From positions 1-64,000 of the forward strand of contig JAFZQK010000025.1 in NCBI GenBank assembly GCA_017620455.1: 64,000 bases of DNA. The letters run 5' to 3'. The translations under genes and the position numbers were made by a program. Below the pieces are notes generated by a model. It was not told the origin of the DNA and ran no database searches. It was given only the letters and a program-made list of their open reading frames with translations. The stretch is from Clostridia bacterium (lineage in GTDB: Bacteria; Bacillota_A; Clostridia; Christensenellales; Aristaeellaceae). Of this stretch, positions 8,000 through 15,436 are shown piece by piece; the stretch's first letter is position 1; each line of letters starts with the position of its first letter.

Positions 8000-8917
8000 A
8001 TGAAAAAAGCGCTTTCGCTGCTGCTGCTCCTGTGCCTAATGCCCCTGGCGGGCTGCGGGAACAAGCAGGAAGAATCGTCCGCGGTCACGGTCATGGCCAC
8101 GTTTTATCCCGTTTACGTGCTGGCGGAAAACGTGCTGGAGGGCGTGGAGGGCGTGGAGTTGATTTCCATGACCCCGCCCAGCACCGGCTGCCTGCACGAT
8201 TATCAGCTGCTCACCAGGGACATCAAGGCCCTCTCCGCCGCCAAAGCGCTGCTGTGCAACGGCGCGGGGATGGAGAGCTTTCTGGGCGACGTGAAGGAGC
8301 AGTACCCGGATCTGATGCTGGTGGACTGCTCCAGGGGCGTTTCCCTGCTCCGGGAGGAAGAGGAGAGCGGGGAACACGCGGACCACGAGGGCCACGACCA
8401 CGGGGAATACAACGCCCATATCTGGCTGTCGCCCAGGAACGCGGTGATCATGGTGGAAAATATCCGCGCCGCCATGGCGCAGCTGCTGCCGGAAAAGCAG
8501 GAGCAGATCGACCGCAACGCCGCGGCGTACACGAAGCGGCTCGCCGATCTGGACGCGGAGCTCTCCGCCGCCATCGGGGCGCTGCCCCGCCGCACCATCG
8601 TGACCTTCCACGAGGCCTTCCCGTATTTCGCGGAGGCCTACGGGCTGCAGGTGGCCGCCGTGGTGGCCCTGGAGCCGGACGAGCCCCTGTCCCCCCGGAT
8701 GCTGGCGGAGGTGGTGGAAAAGGTGAAGGCGGCGGGCAATCCGCCTTTGTTCTCCGAGCCCCAGTACGAAAGCGCCGCCCTCCAGGCCGTGGCCCAGGAA
8801 ACCGGCGCCCGGGTGTATGAATTGGACCCGCTGGTGACGGGGGACGGCGCCCTGACCGCCTACGAGGATACGCTGCGGAAGGACCTGCGGGTGTTGCAGG
8901 AAGCGCTGGGCGAATAA
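8000..8917 (+). CDS. Zinc/manganese ABC transporter substrate-binding lipoprotein
   Basis: A 305-residue cluster A-I (ZnuA/MntA-type) metal-binding lipoprotein. The ATG at 8000 gives a lipoprotein signal peptide with lipobox PLAGC (Cys at about residue 19). Metal ligand motifs include LHDYQL near residue 65, a His/Asp-rich loop (HADHEGHDHG, about 129-138) typical of zinc binders, NAHIWLSP and TFHEAFPYFAEAYGL. No permease or ATPase gene is adjacent, so it must work with a transporter encoded elsewhere. An ATG five codons upstream overlaps the prfC stop and would spoil the signal peptide start. Confidence 0.9.
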   Translation: MKKALSLLLLLCLMPLAGCGNKQEESSAVTVMATFYPVYVLAENVLEGVEGVELISMTPPSTGCLHDYQLLTRDIKALSAAKALLCNGAGMESFLGDVKEQYPDLMLVDCSRGVSLLREEEESGEHADHEGHDHGEYNAHIWLSPRNAVIMVENIRAAMAQLLPEKQEQIDRNAAAYTKRLADLDAELSAAIGALPRRTIVTFHEAFPYFAEAYGLQVAAVVALEPDEPLSPRMLAEVVEKVKAAGNPPLFSEPQYESAALQAVAQETGARVYELDPLVTGDGALTAYEDTLRKDLRVLQEALGE

Positions 8918-8929
8918 AACGCGCATAAT

Positions 8930-8955
8930 AAAAGGCCGTATGGACGGCCTTTTTT
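8930..8955. terminator. Terminator between convergent genes
   Basis: AAAAGGCCG pairs with CGGCCTTTT and is followed by a six-T run on the plus strand. On the minus strand the A-rich left arm gives a T run too, so it can serve the carboxypeptidase gene as well. Confidence 0.85.
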
Positions 8956-8957
8956 GT

Positions 8958-10379
8958 TTACCGGAAGTACCGGCTGGTGGGCTTGAAAACCTTGACCCGG
9001 ATGCGCTTGCGGATGATCTTGATCAGAGCGCGGATCAGGCGGATCAGCAGGAAAATGCCCAGGGCGGGCAGCACCAGATACAGCATCACCAATTCCACCG
9101 TGATCCGGGGGAAGGGATTGGGGTCCGCCATGGCGGCGGCGATGATCTCCTCCGACGTGGGGGCGATCTGCTCCCGGGCGGCGATGGACCGGCCCGCCAG
9201 CAATTCGTACACCACGGGGTTGCCGATTTCGGGATAATAGGTCAGCGTGCCCATCACCTCGCCCTCCTGGATGGGGGCGCGCAGGTCCCGGGTGAAATCC
9301 GTGACGGTGATGGAGGCAAAATTCTGCACCCAGTAATCCACCTGCTGCCGGGTGGTGACGATCAGGTCGGACGCGTCGGTGGAGACCATCCGGAGCGACA
9401 GGGGCAGCTTGCCCACCTGGGGATCGTCCAGGGCGAAGTTGCGTACCTCCACCACCCGGGGGTTCATGGCGTAGATCTCCGCGATGCTGGTGCTCAGATA
9501 CTGGGCGAAGCCGTAGTCCATCAGGCGGACGGTGTCGGTATAGCGGGATTCGTCGGAGGCGGAGCCGAACACCACGGAGATCAGGTTCACCCCGTCCTTG
9601 CTGGCGCTGGCCACCAGGCAGTTGCCCGCCGCGCTGGTGGTGCCCGTTTTGATGCCGGTGGAGTAGGGATAGTAGCGGCTTTCCCGGCCTTCCGTTTTGG
9701 CCACGAAATAATTGAGGTTCTTGATGGTGCGGGAGCGGTAGATATTATCCCGGGGCAGGGTGTATTCCGACGCCAGCACGATCTGGCGGAAGGTTTCGTT
9801 CTGCATGGCGATGCGGGCCAGGATGGCCATGTCCCGGGCGGTGGTGAAATGGTTTTCGTCGTGAAGGCCGTTGGCGTTGACGAACTGGGTGTTCTTGCAG
9901 CCCAGGGAATAGGCCGCCTGGTTCATCATGGCGGTGAAATTCCACACGCTGCCCGCCAGTCCCTCGGCGATGGCGGTGGCGGCGTCGTTGCCGGAGGGGA
10001 GCATGGCGGCATAGCACAGGTCGATGAGCCGCATTTGCTCTCCCGCCGCCAGCTTGGCGGAGGATTCGTCCGCCGCCAGGTTCACCGCGTTTTCGCTGAC
10101 GGTGTATTTCTGCTCCGGGTCGCCGTTGGTGAGGGCCAGCCAGACGGTGAGGATCTTGGTGGTGGAGGCGGGGTACATCCTTTGGTCGGCGTTCTTTTCA
10201 AAGATCACTTCCCCGCTGTCCGCCTCGATCAGGATGGCCGACGCCGCGGAAAGATGGCCCTCGGACAAAAGCTCCGGGTACAGGGGATCGTAATCGTCCG
10301 CCAGGGCGCGGGGCGCAAGGGACAGGAAAATAAGGACTGCCGCCAGCAGCCCAAGGAAACGCTTTCCCGTCCTGCGCAT
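8958..10379 (-). CDS. D-alanyl-D-alanine carboxypeptidase (penicillin-binding protein, DacA/DacF type)
   Basis: A secreted low-molecular-weight PBP that trims the terminal D-Ala of peptidoglycan stem peptides. The 473-residue product has a signal peptide (to about residue 27), the serine acylation motif STTK (S72-K75), SGN (129-131) and KTG (244-246). Unlike classical DacA it ends, after the PBP5-type beta domain, in a genuine membrane span (about 425-447) and a very basic cytoplasmic tail, so it is anchored as a single-pass protein rather than by an amphipathic helix. Clostridial spore-formers carry several such enzymes, including sporulation-specific DacF; which paralogue this is cannot be told. 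Confidence 0.93.
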   Translation of the reverse strand: MRRTGKRFLGLLAAVLIFLSLAPRALADDYDPLYPELLSEGHLSAASAILIEADSGEVIFEKNADQRMYPASTTKILTVWLALTNGDPEQKYTVSENAVNLAADESSAKLAAGEQMRLIDLCYAAMLPSGNDAATAIAEGLAGSVWNFTAMMNQAAYSLGCKNTQFVNANGLHDENHFTTARDMAILARIAMQNETFRQIVLASEYTLPRDNIYRSRTIKNLNYFVAKTEGRESRYYPYSTGIKTGTTSAAGNCLVASASKDGVNLISVVFGSASDESRYTDTVRLMDYGFAQYLSTSIAEIYAMNPRVVEVRNFALDDPQVGKLPLSLRMVSTDASDLIVTTRQQVDYWVQNFASITVTDFTRDLRAPIQEGEVMGTLTYYPEIGNPVVYELLAGRSIAAREQIAPTSEEIIAAAMADPNPFPRITVELVMLYLVLPALGIFLLIRLIRALIKIIRKRIRVKVFKPTSRYFR

Positions 10380-10417
10380 GTTCCGTCCTCCTGCGTTCAG
10401 TAAGAAGTCAACAATCC

Positions 10418-10423
10418 ATTATA
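10418..10423 (-). promoter_or_regulatory. Extended -10 promoter element of the carboxypeptidase gene
   Basis: On the minus strand the sequence reads GTGATATAATGG, a TATAAT box with the extended TGn motif, 39 bases before the start codon. A TGTACA lies 17 bases upstream as a possible -35. Confidence 0.6.
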
Positions 10424-10455
10424 TCACGGGATGGCTTGTCTGTACAGCCCGCTCC

Positions 10456-11133
10456 TTACGGCGTTTCCAGGCCGCGGATGTGGCGGTCGTCGCCGCACAG
10501 CTCCGCAACGGGCAGGGATACGCCGCCTTCCCGGCGGGGGAAGCGGACGATGAAGATCCCCGTGAAGTCCAGGTGCACCGCGGCGCACAGATAGGGAAAG
10601 GGCAAGGAGAAGATCCGGGAAAGCATCGCGGTGGAGGAGCCGCCGTGGCAGAACAGCGCCACCGTGCGCTTTTCCCCGCCGCTCCGGAGGCAGCGGTAGG
10701 CCGTTCCTTCCCGGGCATAGCCCAGTCCGCACAGCCATTCGTCCGTTTTTTCGCCCACATGGGCGGCCTCCGCCGTGACAAGGTTGCGGGTGAAAAGCGG
10801 ATGGGATGCCCAGTCGGTCCGGGTCATGTCCCAGCCCGTGCGGGCCATTTCGTCCGCCGCGTCCCAGGGATGGCCCTCAAAGGGAAGCGGGGCGCCGTCG
10901 ATGCCGCCCCAGTGCAGCTCGTGCATGAAAGGCAGCGTTTCCACCGACAGGCCCAGGGCGTCGGCGGTATGCCGCGCCGTTTCCAGGGCGCGGCCCATGG
11001 GGGAGGAATACACGGCGGATATGCCCTCGTGCAGCAGCCGTTCGGCCGCGGCCCGGGCCTGCAGGCGGCCCAGGGGCGTCAGGCAGTCGCGCCCGTAATC
11101 CGGCTCGCCGTGGCGGACAAGAATGAGCCTCAT
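10456..11133 (-). CDS. Histidine phosphatase family protein
   Basis: A 225-residue member of the phosphoglycerate mutase-like branch-1 histidine phosphatases. The catalytic RHGE motif is at residues 7-10 (LILVRHGEPDYG), with SSPMGRALETA, the acid residue in HELHWGG, and the second histidine in LFCHGGSS. Family members include alpha-ribazole phosphatase, PhoE-like and sugar-phosphate phosphatases, and the substrate cannot be assigned. It overlaps the fumarase beta-subunit gene by four bases (ATGA), so the two are translated together. Confidence 0.9.
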   Translation of the reverse strand: MRLILVRHGEPDYGRDCLTPLGRLQARAAAERLLHEGISAVYSSPMGRALETARHTADALGLSVETLPFMHELHWGGIDGAPLPFEGHPWDAADEMARTGWDMTRTDWASHPLFTRNLVTAEAAHVGEKTDEWLCGLGYAREGTAYRCLRSGGEKRTVALFCHGGSSTAMLSRIFSLPFPYLCAAVHLDFTGIFIVRFPRREGGVSLPVAELCGDDRHIRGLETP

Positions 11134-11690
11134 GCGTCCTCCTGCCGGTACTGCGCCGGGCCGGTCTCATACAGATTGCCGCCCACGCTGTCCATGAGCA
11201 CCACGGCGGGAAAATCCCGTACGTAAAAGCGGTGGATGGCTTCGGTGCCCAGGTCCTGATAGCAGACCGTTTCGGTTTTTTCGATGCTCCGGGCGATCAG
11301 CGCCGCCGCGCCGCCCACCGTGCCCAGGTACACCGCGCCGCATTCCCGCATGGCGGCGCGCACCGCCTCGCTGCGCTTTCCCTTGCCGATCATGCAGCGC
11401 AGGCCCAGACGCAGAAGGCGCGGGGTGTAAGCGTCCATGCGGTAGCTGCTGGTGGGCCCGGCGGCCCCGCAGGCGTGGCCCGGGGAGGCCGGGGCGGGGC
11501 CGACGTAATAGATCGTTTCGCCCCGAAGGTCCACCGGCAGTTCCTTTCCTTCGTTCAGCAGCGCGTCCAGGCGCTTGTGGGCCGCGTCGCGCCCGGTGAG
11601 CATGGGGCCTGTCAATACAACGGTGTCTCCCGCCCGCAGCATCCCGGCGTCGGCGGCGGAGAGGGGAAGGGTCAGCGCATAGTGGGCCAT
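11130..11690 (-). CDS. Fumarate hydratase class I, beta subunit
   Basis: A 186-residue protein matching the C-terminal domain of iron-sulfur fumarase, which in two-subunit enzymes (also L-tartrate dehydratase) is the beta subunit. Marks are LTGRDAAHKRL, the substrate loop GAAGPTSSYRMD and IGKGKRS, and GTVGGAAAL. The alpha subunit, which carries the 4Fe-4S cluster, is normally the gene just upstream, but there a divergent spoIVA begins 134 bases away. The alpha subunit must therefore be encoded elsewhere, or the protein is an orphan. It is co-transcribed with the histidine phosphatase downstream. Confidence 0.9.
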   Translation of the reverse strand: MAHYALTLPLSAADAGMLRAGDTVVLTGPMLTGRDAAHKRLDALLNEGKELPVDLRGETIYYVGPAPASPGHACGAAGPTSSYRMDAYTPRLLRLGLRCMIGKGKRSEAVRAAMRECGAVYLGTVGGAAALIARSIEKTETVCYQDLGTEAIHRFYVRDFPAVVLMDSVGGNLYETGPAQYRQEDA

Positions 11691-11720
11691 GGCGTCCTCC
11701 GTAAGCAGAAATCATATCCT

Positions 11721-11726
11721 ATTATA
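11721..11726 (-). promoter_or_regulatory. Extended -10 promoter element of the fumarase beta operon
   Basis: On the minus strand the core reads CGTGATATAATAG, 31 bases before the ATG. It is nearly identical to the core in front of the carboxypeptidase gene (10418-10423). Confidence 0.6.
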
Positions 11727-11759
11727 TCACGCGCGGAGGCCGGGGCGCAAGACGGGATG

Positions 11760-11788
11760 GCATACCGGCGCGGGGGAAGGCATAGGAA
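11760..11788 (+). promoter_or_regulatory. Possible SigE-like promoter of spoIVA
   Basis: GGCATACC near 11760-11766 and CATAGGAA at 11781-11788 are 14 bases apart, loosely like the mother-cell SigE consensus (ATA-containing -35, CATA-starting -10). spoIVA is SigE-controlled in Bacillus. The match is partial and no SigA promoter is evident on this strand. Confidence 0.3.
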
Positions 11789-11823
11789 TAGCGTGAAGAG
11801 GACGCGTGAAGGAGGCGGATGGG

Positions 11824-13323
11824 ATGGAGCAGGATGCGGCCATGACGGTTGGGCCTGTGTATCGGGATATTGCGGAAAGAACGGGCGGGGAAATGTATAT
11901 CGGCGTGGTGGGCCCGGTGCGCACCGGGAAAAGCACCCTGATCGCCGGGCTGATGGAGCAGATGGTGCTGCCGTTTATGGAAAAGGGAGCCAGACGGGAG
12001 AGACTGACGGACGAACTGCCCCAGTCCGGTTCCGGGCGCACCGTCACCACCACCCAGCCCGCCTTCATCCCCGGGGAGGGGGCGGCCCGGATCGACCTGG
12101 GCGACGGCCTGACGGCCCGGGTGCGGCTGGTGGATTCGGTGGGCTATCTGATCCCCGGCGCTCTGGGCACCCAGGAGGGGGACGCCGCCCGGATGGTATC
12201 CACCCCCTGGTCCGACGAGGATATGCCCTTTGAGGAGGCCGCGGCCCTGGGCACCCGGAAGGTGATGGAGGACCACGCCACCGTGGGCGTGGTGGTGACC
12301 TGCGACGGCACGGTGGCCGATCTGCCCAGGTCCGCCTATGTGCAGGCGGAGGAAACGGTGATTCGCCAGCTGAAGGCCCTGAAAAAGCCCTTCGCCGTGG
12401 TGCTCAATTCTGCCCGGGCGGACAGCGCCGAATGCCAGGCGCTGCGGGACGGGCTGGAGAGCAAGTACGGCGTGTCCGTGATGGCGATGAACCTCAAGGA
12501 CATGCGGCCGGAGGACATCCAGGGGCTCCTGTCCGGGCTGCTGACGGAATTTCCCCTGCGGGAGGTGCGCTTCTCCGTGCCCTCCTGGATGGGCGCGCTG
12601 GAGGAAAGCCACTGGCTCAACGCCCAGGCGCTGGAGACCGTCCGGGCCCTGGGCGAGCAGATGCGCCTGATGCGGGATCGGGACAAAGCCGCCGCAGCGT
12701 TTGCGGATTCGGCCTATTTCCTGCCGCCCCGGATGGAAAGGACGGACCTGGGGGAAGGCACCGTGGCGTTTGAGCTGCCGGTGCGGGATGGGCTGTTCAA
12801 CCGGGTGCTCAGCGAACAGTGCGGGGAGGAGATCACCGGGGACGCCCAGCTTTTGTCCATGCTCAAGGAGCTGGTGAGCGCCAAGCGGGCTTACGACGTG
12901 GTGGCCGGGGCGCTCAGGGAGGTGCAGCAGACGGGCTACGGCCTGGTGACTCCCGCCATGAGCGAGGTGAAGCTGCAGGTGCCGGAGCTGATGCGCCAGG
13001 GCAGCCGCTGGGGCGTGCGGCTGCGGGCCAGCGCGCCCACGCTGCACCTGATCCGGTCAGACATCGAAACGGAGATCGCCCCGGTGCTGGGCACCCAGGA
13101 GCAGAGCGAGGAATTCGTCCGCACCCTGACGGACGCCTACCGCCAGGATCCCCAGAGCCTGTGGGATACCAACTTTTTCGGGAAATCCCTCAAGGATCTG
13201 ATCCGGGAAGGCGTGACGGGGAAGCTGAGCCGCATGCCGGCGGATACCCAGGAAAAGGTGCAGTCTGCCCTGACGCGGATGCTCAACGAGGGGGAAGGCG
13301 GCATGATCTGCATCCTGCTGTGA
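11824..13323 (+). CDS. spoIVA: Stage IV sporulation protein A
   Basis: SpoIVA is the mother-cell ATPase that polymerises on the forespore surface as the basement layer of the spore coat. The 499-residue product has the expected length. It carries Walker A GPVRTGKST (30-38), a Walker B-like LVDSVGYLIPGA, the family's DELPQSGSGRTVTTTQPAF block, and the hydrophobic C-terminus GGMICILL that resembles the membrane/SpoVM-contacting end of Bacillus SpoIVA. ATG at 11824 follows AAGGAGG by eight bases; an in-frame GTG at 11806 lies before that site. It is strong evidence that the organism forms, or descends from formers of, endospores. Confidence 0.97.
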   Translation: MEQDAAMTVGPVYRDIAERTGGEMYIGVVGPVRTGKSTLIAGLMEQMVLPFMEKGARRERLTDELPQSGSGRTVTTTQPAFIPGEGAARIDLGDGLTARVRLVDSVGYLIPGALGTQEGDAARMVSTPWSDEDMPFEEAAALGTRKVMEDHATVGVVVTCDGTVADLPRSAYVQAEETVIRQLKALKKPFAVVLNSARADSAECQALRDGLESKYGVSVMAMNLKDMRPEDIQGLLSGLLTEFPLREVRFSVPSWMGALEESHWLNAQALETVRALGEQMRLMRDRDKAAAAFADSAYFLPPRMERTDLGEGTVAFELPVRDGLFNRVLSEQCGEEITGDAQLLSMLKELVSAKRAYDVVAGALREVQQTGYGLVTPAMSEVKLQVPELMRQGSRWGVRLRASAPTLHLIRSDIETEIAPVLGTQEQSEEFVRTLTDAYRQDPQSLWDTNFFGKSLKDLIREGVTGKLSRMPADTQEKVQSALTRMLNEGEGGMICILL

Positions 13324-13374
13324 ACGCCGCGGCGCCCCTGCGGCCCGGGGCTGTACTTTTGGAAAAAACTGCGG

Positions 13375-13380
13375 TATAAT
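13375..13380 (+). promoter_or_regulatory. -10 box upstream of the two-pass membrane protein
   Basis: GCGGTATAATACGG carries a perfect TATAAT 45 bases before the TTG start at 13426. The -35 region (TGTACT at 13352) is a poor match. Confidence 0.5.
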
Positions 13381-13425
13381 ACGGAAGGGAGCAAACCATC
13401 ATCAGAAACGAGAGGAACGATCATT

Positions 13426-13902
13426 TTGTATACGGAACAGGACTATCGGGATATCTGCGCCCAGTACAAACGCAGGCTGGCAGCGGTGTGCCTGCCCGCC
13501 GCGGCGCTGCTGGCGCTGGCGATTTTCTGCCTGGTTCGGCGCATCATCTGGCTGGGGGCCGTATCCACCATCCTGTGCGGGGCGGTGAGCATTTTCTGCA
13601 TGGAGCTGTTCGTCCTGCCGGTGAAGCATTACCGCCGGCACCTGGACAACGTGCTCCACGGCCGGGTGCGCAGCACCACGGGCGCATTCAAGGAAATGGA
13701 GGAAAAGGCCGTGCCCCGGGAGGGCGTGAAGTATTACCCCCTGATGCTCAGCGTGGGCAATCCCGCCAATCCGGAGGACGACCGGCTGTTCTATTACGAC
13801 GCCAACCTGCCCCGGCCGGACTGGAAGGCGGGGGAGATCATCACCGTGACGGCCCATGACAAGGCCGTGGGCGCCTGGAGCCGGGGGGAGACAGCGGCAT
13901 GA
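13426..13902 (+). CDS. Two-pass membrane protein of unknown function
   Basis: A 158-residue protein with two membrane segments (about 20-38 and 42-62) and a soluble C-terminal domain of about 90 residues that looks like a small beta-barrel (YYPLMLSVG, DRLFYYDANLP, AGEIITVTAHDKAVGAW). The start is TTG at 13426 with AGAGGAACG upstream; no ATG is placed suitably. It overlaps the following UspA-like gene by four bases. I do not recognise a named family; similar clostridial proteins are annotated only as hypothetical. Confidence 0.75.
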   Translation: MYTEQDYRDICAQYKRRLAAVCLPAAALLALAIFCLVRRIIWLGAVSTILCGAVSIFCMELFVLPVKHYRRHLDNVLHGRVRSTTGAFKEMEEKAVPREGVKYYPLMLSVGNPANPEDDRLFYYDANLPRPDWKAGEIITVTAHDKAVGAWSRGETAA

Positions 13903-14255
13903 ACGGGCAAACGTGCGTATTGGTGTGCGTGACGGCGCAGAAGGACTGCGCGCGGCTGATCCGCCGGGGGCGGGAGATCGCCGGGGAAAAGGGCACGGGG
14001 CTGAAGGTGCTGCACGTGTGCACCCGGAAAAGCCAGCCCCAGGAGGACGCCGCCATCCTGAACGAGCTGTTTTCCCTGGCCCATGAGGCCGATGCGGAAG
14101 TGAACGTCCTGTACGAAGAGAACGCGCCCGCCGCCATCGCCCGGTACGCCGGGGAATGCGGGGCGGAAACGCTGGTGCTGGGCCCGGACCGCAGCGGCAA
14201 CGCGGGGCGGGTGCGCCTCCTGCTGGGGGACGGCGCGGAGATCGTAAACGCCTGA
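13899..14255 (+). CDS. UspA/KdpD-like universal stress domain protein
   Basis: A 118-residue single-domain protein with an alpha/beta nucleotide-binding fold pattern: VLVCVTAQKDCARLIRRG at the N-terminus, LKVLHV, a Glu-rich helix, and AETLVLGPDRSGNAGRVR near the end, which resembles the G-2x-G-9x-G(S/T) ATP loop in shortened form. It is closest in style to the universal stress domain of KdpD sensors, but here stands alone. It is coupled to the membrane protein gene upstream by an ATGA overlap, suggesting a two-protein unit. Confidence 0.7.
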   Translation: MNGQTCVLVCVTAQKDCARLIRRGREIAGEKGTGLKVLHVCTRKSQPQEDAAILNELFSLAHEADAEVNVLYEENAPAAIARYAGECGAETLVLGPDRSGNAGRVRLLLGDGAEIVNA

Positions 14256-14280
14256 AAAGCAAGAAAAACACGCTCTGGAG

Positions 14281-14320
14281 GGAGGCGCTTCCTAAAGAAG
14301 CGTCTCCTTCGGGCTTTTTT
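14281..14320 (+). terminator. Terminator after the UspA-like gene
   Basis: GGAGGCGCTTC pairs with GAAGCGTCTCC across a five-base loop; a TTTTTT run follows after seven bases. Confidence 0.65.
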
Positions 14321-14413
14321 AGCGCAACGATTGCATATCCGGATGGAATTGATCCCGCTGAGCAATGAAGGGATAATGGTTTTGACGACCCGGGATCAGA
14401 GGAGGCGCTTTTG

Positions 14414-15229
14414 ATGATTCAGGAAATCCAATCTTTTGAAAAGTACGAGGGTTTTATCGGTGAATTGGCCGGGAATCCGTTCTATTCCGATCCCCATTTC
14501 ACTTATGACAAGGATAATCTTTACCGTTCATTATCGAGCAAAGACGAATATGCTTTTGCCGTTTTGAAAAACGGAACAACCGAGGGGCTTTTTGTTTGGC
14601 TTGTTCTTCCGGATGATCGGTATATCGAAATGATCATAGGTTTTACCAGGAAAGAAGAAGCGTTTACTGAGATGCTATCCTATATGGAGCGAAACTACTG
14701 TGGATTCCATATGGATTTTGTATTCAATCCGCAAAATGCAGCGATTTTCCGGCCGTTGCGGATGAAAGGGGCAAAATTTGATCCGGAACAGCAGAAAATG
14801 ATCCTGACCGGATCACCCCCGAACGTATCCACCGGCCAGATCGAGCTGCTTTCTGAAAAGTGGATGAAGCAGTACCGTGATCTTCATAGACCCGATACTT
14901 ACTGGACAGCCGAGCGAATTCTCTCTGCTCAGGATAAATTCAGAGTCCTGCTGGCTGTAAAGGATGGACAGGTCCAAGGCTATCTGGATGTACAATGCTG
15001 TTATGAGATTCATGAGATCTATGACCTGTTTATAAAGCCTGAAGCCGCGCAGCAAGGCTATGAAATGGCGTTGCTGGTAAAGGCAATAGAATTGAATCAG
15101 CCGAATCAGATGATGGTAGTGGTTGATGTGGATGCTAAAGCAGAAATAGAATTCTATACTGCGGCCGGTTTTCATCGAATGGAAGGGCAGAACAGCATTA
15201 CCGCTTCCTATCAGGCAAGCGCATCATAG
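14414..15229 (+). CDS. GNAT-family N-acetyltransferase
   Basis: A 271-residue protein whose C-terminal half (about 150-265) has the GNAT layout: beta strands with FRVLLAVKDGQVQGYLDV, then EIYDLFIKPEAAQQGYEMALL in place of the acetyl-CoA pyrophosphate loop, and VDVDAKAEIEFYTAAGFHR near the end. The N-terminal half looks like a degenerate second GNAT domain (YAFAVLKNGTTEGLFVWLVL). The start at 14414 follows AGAGGAGG by eight bases. The gene is visibly AT-richer than its neighbours and its codon use differs, so it is probably a recent acquisition. The substrate is unknown. Confidence 0.75.
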   Translation: MIQEIQSFEKYEGFIGELAGNPFYSDPHFTYDKDNLYRSLSSKDEYAFAVLKNGTTEGLFVWLVLPDDRYIEMIIGFTRKEEAFTEMLSYMERNYCGFHMDFVFNPQNAAIFRPLRMKGAKFDPEQQKMILTGSPPNVSTGQIELLSEKWMKQYRDLHRPDTYWTAERILSAQDKFRVLLAVKDGQVQGYLDVQCCYEIHEIYDLFIKPEAAQQGYEMALLVKAIELNQPNQMMVVVDVDAKAEIEFYTAAGFHRMEGQNSITASYQASAS

Positions 15230-15313
15230 GTGTTCGTTTGCCGAGGCGTTTTTCTTGTCTGCAGGGATTGCGGGCTTCGGATGATGTGCCCGATAATCCA
15301 AGGCAGAGCGGCA

Positions 15314-15346
15314 AAACCGGCGTGACCGCAATGGTCACGCCGGTTT
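15314..15346. terminator. Long GC-rich stem-loop between convergent genes
   Basis: AAACCGGCGTGACC pairs with GGTCACGCCGGTTT across a five-base loop. It lies between the acetyltransferase and the end of the acyltransferase operon; a T-rich stretch (TCCTTTTTTG) follows seven bases later on the plus strand. Confidence 0.6.
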
Positions 15347-15436
15347 CATATCCTTTTTTGACGGCAATACTTATGTCCGGAGCAGCTTCCTTACGGAGCA
15401 TGCGCTGACGGGCGTGTTTTTAGCGTGCGGGAAGGA

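Noticed and set aside
11722..13047. A 441-codon minus-strand frame over spoIVA
   Set aside because: Antisense shadow with Gly/His/Pro-rich translation.
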